Positions 1 to 8,924 of a stretch of 64,000 bases of DNA are shown here, one piece after another. Each line of letters opens with the position of its first letter. Positions within the stretch are counted from its first letter, which is position 1. The stretch is taken from the NCBI GenBank assembly GCA_964057225.1, contig OZ059899.1:19662501-19726500 (forward strand), given 5' to 3'. Below the pieces are notes generated by a model. That model was not told the origin of the DNA and made no database searches. It saw nothing but the letters and a program-made list of their open reading frames with translations. The stretch comes from Auanema rhodensis (taxonomy: Eukaryota > Nematoda > Chromadorea > Rhabditida > Rhabditidae). The position numbers and the translations under genes were made by a program.

Positions 1-208
1 AAGACGGTGGACAATGTTATTCAACGAAAAAATTATTTCTGCAGGGTGAAAATCGAGGATATAAGTATGAACTTATATCAGTTGATATCTCGGTGCATTT
101 TTAAGCTAGCGCAAATCTGATAACACAGATCGACGCAGCTTGAAAATCCGCATCAAATGCACTATACAACATTGAGAAACGCTTAATACAAAAATTAGTT
201 ATGATCGT
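1..208. repeat. Left-edge partial monomer
   Basis: The window opens inside a monomer, in its AAGACGGTGGACAATG segment, and runs through the conserved block and linker to the first full unit at 209. It matches the corresponding parts at 2108 and 4215, so it is the start of the first copy of the 2107-bp higher-order repeat. The array therefore continues upstream of the window. Confidence 0.95.
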
Positions 209-1612
209 TTGAAAAATGATGCATTAGTGTATGTTGAGTTTCCATGTACACTCAACATTGCTTCCAAAAACATTTTGACAAAAATTTTTCCGAAAAATTT
301 CGAAAAAATTTCGCAAAAAGTAGATGTTTTTAGATTCCTTTTTTCAAGGCAAAGACGATGGACAATGTTATTCAACGAAAAAATTATTTCTGCAGGGTGA
401 AAATCGAGGATATAAGTGTGAACTTATATCAGTTGATATCTCGGTGCATTTTTAAGCTAGCGCAAATCTGATAACACAGATCGACGCAGCTTAACAATCC
501 GCATCGAATGCACTATACTACATTGAAAAACGCATAATACAAAAATTAGTTATGATCGTTTGAAAAAAGATGCATTAGTGTATGTTGAGTTTCCATGTAC
601 ACTCAACATTGCTTCCAAAAACATTTTGACAAAAATTTTTCCGAAAAATTTTGAAATAATTTCGCAAAAAGTAGATGTTTTTAGATTCCTTTTTTCAAGG
701 CAAAGACGATGGACATTGTTATTCAACGAAAAAATTGATTCTGCAGAGTGAAAATCGAGGATATAAGTGTGAACTTATATCAGTTGATATCTCGGTGCAT
801 TTTTAAGCTAGCGCAAATCTGATAACACAGATCGACGCAGCTTGAAAATCCGCATCGAATGCACTATACAACATTGAGAAACGCTTAATACAAAAATTAG
901 TTATGATCGTTTGAAAAATGATGCATTAGTGTATGTTGAGTTTCCATGTACACTCAACATTGCTTCCAAAAACATTTTGACAAAAATTTTTCCGAAAAAT
1001 TTCAAAATAATTTCGCGAAAAGTAGATGTTTTTAGATTCCTTTTTTCAAGGCAAAGACGATGGACAATGTTATTCAACGAAAAAATTATTTCTGCAGGGT
1101 GAAAATCGAGGATATAAGTGTGAACTTATATCAGTTGAAATCTCGGTGCATTTTTAAGCTAGCGCAAATCTGATAATACAGATCGACGCAGCTTAAAAAT
1201 CCGCATCGAATGCACTATACTGCATTGAGAAACGTTTAATACAAAAGTTAGTTATGATCGTTTGAAAAATGATGCATTAGTGTATGTTGAGTTTCCATGT
1301 ACACTCAACATTGCTTCCAAAAACATTTTGACAAAAATTTTTCCGAAAAATTTCGAGAAAATTTCGCGAAAAGTAGATGTTTTTAGATTCCTTTTTCCAA
1401 GGCAAAGACGATGGACAATGTTATTCAACGAAAAAATTAATTCTCCAGGGTGAAAATCGAGGATATAAGTGTGAACTTATATCAGTTGATATCTCGGTGC
1501 ATTTTTAAGCTAGCGCAAATCTGATAACACAGATCGACGCAGCTTAAAAATCCGCATCGAATGCACTATACAACATTGAGAAACGCTTAATACAAAAATT
1601 AGTTATGATCGT

Positions 1613-1964
1613 TTGAAAAATGATGCATTAGTGTATGTTGAGTTTCCATGTACACTCAACATTGCTTCCAAAAACATTTTGACAAAAATTTTTCCGAAAA
1701 ATTTCGAGAAAATTTCGCGAAAAGTAGATGTTTTTAGATTCCTTTCTTCCAAGGCAAAGACGATGGACAATGTTATTCAACGAAAAAATTAATTCTCCAG
1801 GGTGAAAATCGAGGATATAAGTGTGAACTTATATCAGTTGATATCTCGGTGCATTTTTAAGCTAGCGCAAATCTGATAACACAGATCGACGCAGCTTAAA
1901 AATCCGCATCGAATGCACTATACAACATTGAGAAACGCTTGATACAAAAATTAGTTATGATCGT
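1613..1964 (+). repeat. 352-bp monomer with 1-bp insertion
   Basis: The pyrimidine tract reads CCTTTCTTCCAAGG where the neighbouring unit at 1262 reads CCTTTTTCCAAGG, equivalent to an extra C at about 1746. This lengthens the monomer to 352 bp and shifts the open frame seen in other units. The identical event sits 2107 bp downstream (about 3853, unit 3720-4071), so it arose once and was copied with the higher-order repeat. Confidence 0.9.
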
Positions 1965-3719
1965 TTGAAAAATGATGCATTAGTGTATGTTGAGTTTCCA
2001 TGTACACTCAACATTGCTTCCAAAAACATTTTGACAAAAATTTTTCCGAAAAATTTCGAAAAAATTTCGCGAAAAGTAGATGTTTTTAGATTCCTTTTTT
2101 CAAGGCAAAGACGGTGGACAATGTTATTCAACGAAAAAATTATTTCTGCAGGGTGAAAATCGAGGATATAAGTATGAACTTATATCAGTTGATATCTCGG
2201 TGCATTTTTAAGCTAGCGCAAATCTGATAACACAGATCGACGCAGCTTGAAAATCCGCATCAAATGCACTATACAACATTGAGAAACGCTTAATACAAAA
2301 ATTAGTTATGATCGTTTGAAAAATGATGCATTAGTGTATGTTGAGTTTCCATGTACACTCAACATTGCTTCCAAAAACATTTTGACAAAAATTTTTCCGA
2401 AAAATTTCGAAAAAATTTCGCAAAAAGTAGATGTTTTTAGATTCCTTTTTTCAAGGCAAAGACGATGGACAATGTTATTCAACGAAAAAATTATTTCTGC
2501 AGGGTGAAAATCGAGGATATAAGTGTGAACTTATATCAGTTGATATCTCGGTGCATTTTTAAGCTAGCGCAAATCTGATAACACAGATCGACGCAGCTTA
2601 AAAATCCGCATCGAATGCACTATACTGCATTGAGAAACGCTTAATACAAAAGTTAGTTATGATCGTTTGAAAAATGATGCATTAGTGTATGTTGAGTTTC
2701 CATGTACACTCAACATTGCTTCCAAAAACATTTTGACAAAAATTTTTCCGAAAAATTTTGAAATAATTTCGCAAAAAGTAGATGTTTTTAGATTCCTTTT
2801 TTCAAGGCAAAGACGATGGACATTGTTATTCAACGAAAAAATTGATTCTGCAGAGTGAAAATCGAGGATATAAGTGTGAACTTATATCAGTTGATATCTC
2901 GGTGCATTTTTAAGCTAGCGCAAATCTGATAACACAGATCGACGCAGCTTGAAAATCCGCATCGAATGCACTATACAACATTGAGAAACGCTTAATACAA
3001 AAATTAGTTATGATCGTTTGAAAAATGATGCATTAGTGTATGTTGAGTTTCCATGTACACTCAACATTGCTTCCAAAAACATTTTGACAAAAATTTTTCC
3101 GAAAAATTTCAAAATAATTTCGCGAAAAGTAGATGTTTTTAGATTCCTTTTTTCAAGGCAAAGACGATGGACAATGTTATTCAACGAAAAAATTATTTCT
3201 GCAGGGTGAAAATCGAGGATATAAGTGTGAACTTATATCAGTTGAAATCTCGGTGCATTTTTAAGCTAGCGCAAATCTGATAATACAGATCGACGCAGCT
3301 TAAAAATCCGCATCGAATGCACTATACTGCATTGAGAAACGTTTAATACAAAAGTTAGTTATGATCGTTTGAAAAATGATGCATTAGTGTATGTTGAGTT
3401 TCCATGTACACTCAACATTGCTTCCAAAAACATTTTGACAAAAATTTTTCCGAAAAATTTCGAGAAAATTTCGCGAAAAGTAGATGTTTTTAGATTCCTT
3501 TTTCCAAGGCAAAGACGATGGACAATGTTATTCAACGAAAAAATTAATTCTCCAGGGTGAAAATCGAGGATATAAGTGTGAACTTATATCAGTTGATATC
3601 TCGGTGCATTTTTAAGCTAGCGCAAATCTGATAACACAGATCGACGCAGCTTAAAAATCCGCATCGAATGCACTATACAACATTGAGAAACGCTTAATAC
3701 AAAAATTAGTTATGATCGT

Positions 3720-4071
3720 TTGAAAAATGATGCATTAGTGTATGTTGAGTTTCCATGTACACTCAACATTGCTTCCAAAAACATTTTGACAAAAATTTTT
3801 CCGAAAAATTTCGAGAAAATTTCGCGAAAAGTAGATGTTTTTAGATTCCTTTCTTCCAAGGCAAAGACGATGGACAATGTTATTCAACGAAAAAATTAAT
3901 TCTCCAGGGTGAAAATCGAGGATATAAGTGTGAACTTATATCAGTTGATATCTCGGTGCATTTTTAAGCTAGCGCAAATCTGATAACACAGATCGATGCA
4001 GCTTAAAAATCCGCATCGAATGCACTATACAACATTGAGAAACGCTTGATACAAAAATTAGTTATGATCGT
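3720..4071 (+). repeat. 352-bp monomer, HOR copy of unit 1613
   Basis: It carries the same extra C (about 3853) as unit 1613-1964, at an offset of exactly 2107 bp. It also has a private C to T, GATCGATGCAGC, near 3996 that its counterpart lacks, one of the few differences between the first two HOR copies. Confidence 0.9.
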
Positions 4072-5475
4072 TTGAAAAATGATGCATTAGTGTATGTTGA
4101 GTTTCCATGTACACTCAACATTGCTTCCAAAAACATTTTGACAAAAATTTTTCCGAAAAATTTCGAAAAAATTTCGCGAAAAGTAGATGTTTTTAGATTC
4201 CTTTTTTCAAGGCAAAGACGGTGGACAATGTTATTCAACGAAAAAATTATTTCTGCAGGGTGAAAATCGAGGATATAAGTATGAACTTATATCAGTTGAT
4301 ATCTCGGTGCATTTTTAAGCTAGCGCAAATCTGATAACACAGATCGACGCAGCTTGAAAATCCGCATCAAATGCACTATACAACATTGAGAAACGCTTAA
4401 TACAAAAATTAGTTATGATCGTTTGAAAAATGATGCATTAGTGTATGTTGAGTTTCCATGTACACTCAACATTGCTTCCAAAAACATTTTGACAAAAATT
4501 TTTCCGAAAAATTTCGAAAAAATTTCGCAAAAAGTAGATGTTTTTAGATTCCTTTTTTCAAGGCAAAGACGATGGACAATGTTATTCAACGAAAAAATTA
4601 TTTCTGCAGGGTGAAAATCGAGGATATAAGTGTGAACTTATATCAGTTGATATCTCGGTGCATTTTTAAGCTAGCGCAAATCTGATAACACAGATCGACG
4701 CAGCTTAAAAATCCGCATCGAATGCACTATACTGCATTGAGAAACGCTTAATACAAAAGTTAGTTATGATCGTTTGAAAAATGATGCATTAGTGTATGTT
4801 GAGTTTCCATGTACACTCAACATTGCTTCCAAAAACATTTTGACAAAAATTTTTCCGAAAAATTTTGAAATAATTTCGCAAAAAGTAGATGTTTTTAGAT
4901 TCCTTTTTTCAAGGCAAAGACGATGGACATTGTTATTCAACGAAAAAATTGATTCTGCAGAGTGAAAATCGAGGATATAAGTGTGAACTTATATCAGTTG
5001 ATATCTCGGTGCATTTTTAAGCTAGCGCAAATCTGATAACACAGATCGACGCAGCTTGAAAATCCGCATCGAATGCACTATACAACATTGAGAAACGCTT
5101 AATACAAAAATTAGTTATGATCGTTTGAAAAATGATGCATTAGTGTATGTTGAGTTTCCATGTACACTCAACATTGCTTCCAAAAACATTTTGACAAAAA
5201 TTTTTCCGAAAAATTTCAAAATAATTTCGCGAAAAGTAGATGTTTTTAGATTCCTTTTTTCAAGGCAAAGACGATGGACAATGTTATTCAACGAAAAAAT
5301 TATTTCTGCAGGGTGAAAATCGAGGATATAAGTGTGAACTTATATCAGTTGAAATCTCGGTGCATTTTTAAGCTAGCGCAAATCTGATAATACAGATCGA
5401 CGCAGCTTAAAAATCCGCATCGAATGCACTATACTGCATTGAGAAACGCTTAATACAAAAGTTAGTTATGATCGT

Positions 5476-6879
5476 TTGAAAAATGATGCATTAGTGTATG
5501 TTGAGTATCCATGTACACTCAACATTGCTTCCAAAAACATTTTGACAAAAATTTTTCCGAAAAATTTTAAAATAATTTCGCAAAAAGTAGATGTTTTTAG
5601 ATTCCTTTTTTCAAGGCAAAGACGATGGTTAATGTTATTCAACGAAAAAATTATTTCTGCAGGGTGAAAATCGAGGATATAAGTGTGAACTTATATCAGT
5701 TGATATCTCGGTGCATTTTTAAGCTAGCGCAAATCTGATAACACAGATCGACGCAGCTTAAAAATCCGCATCGAATGCACTATACTATATTGAGAAACGC
5801 TCAATACAAAAGTTAGTTATGATCGTTTAAAAAATGATGCATTAGTGTATGTTGAGTTTCCATGTACACTCAACATTGCTTCCAAAAACATTTTGACAAA
5901 AATTTTTCCGAAAAATTTTGAAATAATTTCGCAAAAAGTAGATGTTTTTAGATTCCTTTTTTCAAGGCAAAGACGATGGACATTGTTATTCAACGAAAAA
6001 ATTGATTCTGCAGAGTGAAAATCGAGGATATAAGTGTGAACTTATATCAGTTGATATCTCGGTGCATTTTTAAGCTAGCGCAAATCTGATAACACAGATC
6101 GACGCAGCTTGAAAATCCGCATCGAATGCACTATACAACATTGAGAAACGCTTAATACAAAAATTAGTTATGATCGTTTGAAAAATGATGCATTAGTGTA
6201 TGTTGAGTTTCCATGTACACTCAACATTGCTTCCAAAAACATTTTGACAAAAATGTTTCCGAAAAATTTTAAAATAATTTCGCAAAAAGTAGATGTTTTT
6301 AGATTCCTTTTTTCAAGGCAAAGACGATGGACAATGTTATTCAACGAAAAAATTATTTCTGCAGGGTGAAAATCGAGGATATAAGTGTGAACTTATATCA
6401 GTTGATATCTCGGTGCATTTTTAAGCTAGCGCAAATCTGATAACACAGATCGACGCAGCTTAAAAATCCGCATCGAATGCACTATACTATATTGAGAAAC
6501 GCTCAATACAAAAGTTAGTTATGATCGTTTAAAAAATGATGCATTAGTGTATGTTGAGTTTCCATGTACACTCAACATTGCTTCCAAAAACATTTTGACA
6601 AAAATTTTTCCGAAAAATTTTAAAATAATTTCGCAAAAAGTAGATGTTTTTAGATTCCTTTTTTCAAGGCAAAGACGATGGACAATGTTATTCAACGAAA
6701 AAATTATTTCTGCAGGGTGAAAATCGAGGATATAAGTGTGAACTTATATCAGTTGAAATCTCGGTGCATTTTCAAGCTAGCGCAAATCTGATAACACAGA
6801 TCGACGCAGCTTAAAAATCCGCATCGAATGCACTATACAACATTGAGAAACGCTTAATACAAAAATTAGTTATGATCGT
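5476..6879. repeat. Imperfect 702-bp dimer
   Basis: The linkers before units 5827 and 6529 share TACTATATTGAG, CGCTCAATAC and CGTTTAAAAAATG at a 702-bp offset, so the region was duplicated as a two-monomer block. The bodies of the two units then diverge: unit 5827 has TTTTGAAATAA, GGACATTG and CTGCAGAGTG, while unit 6529 has TTTTAAAATAA, GGACAATG and CTGCAGGGTG. This suggests later exchange with other monomer types. Confidence 0.7.
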
Positions 6880-8283
6880 TTGAAAAATGATGCATTAGTG
6901 TATGTTGAGTTTCCATGTACACTCAACATTGCTTCCAAAAACATTTTGACAAAAATTTTTCCGAAAAATTTCAAAATAATTTCGCGAAAAGTAGATGTTT
7001 TTAGATTCCTTTTTTCAAGGCAAAGACGATGGACAATGTTATTCAACGAAAAAATTATTTCTGCAGGGTGAAAATCGAGGATATAAGTGTGAACTTATAT
7101 CAGTTGATATCTCGGTGCATTTTTAAGCTAGCGCAAATCTGATAACACAGATCGACGCAGCTTAAAAATCCGCATCGAATGCACTATACAACATTGAGAA
7201 ACGCTTGATACAAAAATTAGTTATGATCGTTTGAAAAATGATGCATTAGTGTATGTTGAGTTTCCATGTACACTCAACATTGCTTCCAAAAACATTTTGA
7301 CAAAAATTTTTCCGAAAAATTTCAAAATAATTTCGCGAAAAGTAGATGTTTTTAGATTCCTTTTTTTAAGGCGAAGACGATGGACAATGTTATTCAACGA
7401 AAAAATTAATTCTCCAGGGTGAAAATCGAGAATATAAGTGTGAACTTATATCAGTTGATATCTCGGTGCATTTTAAAGCTAGCGCAAATCTGATAACACA
7501 GATCGACGCAGCTTAAAAATCCGCATCGAATGCACTATACTGCATTGAGAAACGCTTAATACAAAAGTTAGTTATGATCGTTTGAAAAATGATGCATTAG
7601 TGTATGTTGAGTTTCCATGTACACTCAACATTGCTTCCAAAAACATTTTGACAAAAATTTTTCCGAAAAATTTTAAAATAATTTCGCAAAAAGTAGATGT
7701 TTTTAGATTCCTTTTTTCAAGGCAAAGACGATGGACATTGTTATTCAACGAAAAAATTGATTCTGCAGAGTGAAAATCGAGGATATAAGTGTGAACTTAT
7801 ATCAGTTGATATCTCGGTGCATTTTTAAGCTAGCGCAAATCTGATAACACAGATCGACGCAGCTTAAAAATCCGCATCGAATGCACTATACAACATTGAG
7901 AAACGCTTAATACAAAAATTAGTTATGATCGTTTGAAAAATGATGCATTAGTGTATGTTGAGTTTCCATGTACACTCAACATTGCTTCCAAAAACATTTT
8001 GACAAAAATTTTTCCGAAAAATTTCAAAATAATTTCGCGAAAAGTAGATGTTTTTAGATTCCTTTTTTCAAGGCAAAGACGATGGACAATGTTATTCAAC
8101 GAAAAAATTATTTCTGCAGGGTGAAAATCGAGGATATAAGTGTGAACTTATATCAGTTGAAATCTCGGTGCATTTTTAAGCTAGCGCAAATCTGATAATA
8201 CAGATCGACGCAGCTTAAAAATCCGCATCGAATGCACTATACAACATTGAGAAACGCTTAATACAAAAATTAGTTATGATCGT
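6880..8283. repeat. Mixed monomers without a clear higher-order period
   Basis: Four 351-bp units in irregular order. Unit 7231 has private changes (TTTTTTTAAGGCGAAGACG, and CGAGAATATAAG, which weakens the GTGA-loop palindrome). Unit 7582 carries the GGACATTG with CTGCAGAGTG type otherwise typical of the 5'-most HOR. Units 6880 and 7933 are of the CTGCAGGGTG, TTCGCGAAAAG type. Confidence 0.8.
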
Positions 8284-8656
8284 TTGAAAAATGATGCATT
8301 AGTGTATGTTGAGTTTCCATGTACACTCAACATTGCTTCCAAAAACATTTTGACAAAAATTTTTCCGAAAAATTTCAAAATAATTTCGCGAAAAGTAGAT
8401 GTTTTTAGATTCCTTTTTTCAAGGCAAAGACGATGGACAATGTTATTCAACGAAAAAATTATTTCTGCAGGGTGAAAATCGAGGATATAAGTGTGAACTT
8501 ATATCAGTTGAAATCTCGGTGCATTTTTAAGCTAGCGCAAATCTGATAATACAGATCGACGCAGCTTAAAAATCCGCATCGAATGCACTATACTGCATTG
8601 AGAAACGCTTAATACAAAAATAAGTTATGATCGTTTGAAAAATGATGCATTAGTGT

Positions 8657-8684
8657 ATGTTGAGTTTCCATGTACACTCAACAT
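8657..8684. repeat. Inverted repeat, 9-bp arms, 10-nt loop (reference unit)
   Basis: The left arm ATGTTGAGT (8657-8665) and right arm ACTCAACAT (8676-8684) are perfect reverse complements around a 10-nt loop. The element recurs in nearly every monomer at +23-50, for example 231-258. In units reading CATAGC instead of CATTGC after the right arm, the arms extend to 10 bp (a leading T pairs with the new A). In units with TATATTGAG the arm loses one G-C pair. An alternative 6-bp pairing, AGTGTA with TACACT, overlaps it and is mutually exclusive. Function unknown; it could extrude as a cruciform or fold as a transcript hairpin. Confidence 0.8.
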
Positions 8685-8707
8685 TGCTTCCAAAAACATT
8701 TTGACAA

Positions 8708-8726
8708 AAATTTTTCCGAAAAATTT
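8708..8726. repeat. A/T-tract palindrome in a phased A-tract zone
   Basis: AAATTTTT (8708-8715) and AAAAATTT (8719-8726) are reverse complements separated by CCG. In this unit one more A-T pair can be added. The palindrome lies among A- and T-tracts whose centres fall roughly 10-13 bp apart, a spacing expected to give intrinsic DNA curvature, which many satellites show. Units with CAAAAATGTTTCC, for example near 6250, carry one mismatch here. Confidence 0.7.
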
Positions 8727-8834
8727 TAAAATAATTTCGCAAAAAGTAGATGTTTTTAGATTCCTTTTTTCAAGGCAAAGACGATGGACAATGTTATTCA
8801 ACGAAAAAATTATTTCTGCAGGGTGAAAATCGAG

Positions 8835-8856
8835 GATATAAGTGTGAACTTATATC
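8835..8856. repeat. Inverted repeat, 9-bp arms, GTGA loop (reference unit)
   Basis: GATATAAGT (8835-8843) and ACTTATATC (8848-8856) are perfect reverse complements around the 4-nt loop GTGA. As RNA this would be a 9-bp stem closed by a GUGA loop, which fits the stable GNRA tetraloop class. It is almost invariant at +201-222. Exceptions seen: loop ATGA near 71-74 and its HOR copies near 2178-2181 and 4285-4288; a C to T stem change near 16922 that keeps a G-T pair; and disruptive changes near 7431, 43597 and 48511. In most other units the right arm runs into a second dyad, ATATCA then GT then TGATAT (426-439 in the first complete unit). Confidence 0.8.
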
Positions 8857-8873
8857 AGTTGAAATCTCGGTGC

Positions 8874-8924
8874 ATTTTTAAGCTAGCGCAAATCTGATAA
8901 CACAGATCGACGCAGCTTAAAAAT
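8874..8924. repeat. 51-bp compound dyad (cruciform/hairpin candidate)
   Basis: From the outside in: an 11-bp outer stem, ATTTTTAAGCT (8874-8884) with AGCTTAAAAAT (8914-8924); a one-base bulge A (8885); GCG (8886-8888) with CGC (8911-8913); a 3x3 internal loop; ATCTG (8892-8896) with CAGAT (8903-8907); and a 6-nt apical loop ATAACA. That gives 19 base pairs in 51 bp, at +240-290 of the monomer. Most monomers carry this form. Common variants introduce one mismatch in the outer stem (CATTTTAAAGCT or CAATTTTAAGCT on the left; CTTGAAAATCC on the right, which keeps a T-G pair). No compensatory double change was seen. Function unknown. Confidence 0.75.

Larger units (their letters stand above)
1..5440. 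repeat. 6-monomer higher-order repeat (2107 bp), ~2.6 copies
   Basis: Copies begin at 1, 2108 and 4215, an offset of 2107 bp (six monomers plus one inserted base). Each shares an ordered set of private variants: ACGGTGG, the GTATGAACTT loop variant, CGCATCAAATG, GGACATTG with CTGCAGAGTG, GTTGAAATC with GATAATACAG, and CTTTCTTCC. The third copy stops matching around 5440, where CGTTTAATAC is replaced by CGCTTAATAC and the next unit (5476) carries its own changes, GAGTATCC and GATGGTTAATG. Differences between copies are few: the 491-568 patch in copy 1 and a C to T near 3996 in copy 2. Confidence 0.9.

Noticed and set aside
276-330. Bacterial-type promoter (TTGACA in CATTTTGACA)
   Set aside because: No TATAAT-like element lies 16-18 bp downstream, the setting is a eukaryotic-type satellite, and the hexamer recurs simply because the monomer does.
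209-400. A 63-codon open frame on the + strand in 175 of 182 unit starts (for example 209-400, 8635-8826 and 63738-63929)
   Set aside because: The frame opens with TTG, its first ATG is usually near codon 53, and there is no ribosome-binding or promoter context. Most variable positions change the amino acid (E/K, Q/R, S/P, D/G, I/N), and several units break it (1613, 3720, 5827, 6529, 12847, 13549, 19165). It recurs because 351 is divisible by three and the sequence is copied, not because it looks selected as protein.
458-511. Pol III internal promoter (A-box-like TAGCGCAAATCT at 458-469 and B-box-like GCATCGAATGC at 501-511), hinting at a tRNA or SINE origin
   Set aside because: Each departs from consensus at three defined positions, including the conserved GG ends. 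There is no cloverleaf and no 3' tail, so chance similarity is likely.
463-515. Hammerhead ribozyme, as found in some animal satellites (CTGATAA near 468 followed by a GAAAA stretch in some copies)
   Set aside because: The core needs CUGANGA and the motif here is CUGAUAA, lacking the essential G. No stem II joins it to a GAAA, and no cleavage-site arrangement was found on either strand.
209-559. CENP-B box
   Set aside because: No stretch fits the core TTCG-N4-A-N2-CGGG on either strand. The closest candidates, around TTCGATGCGG on the minus strand, fail at the central A and at CGGG.
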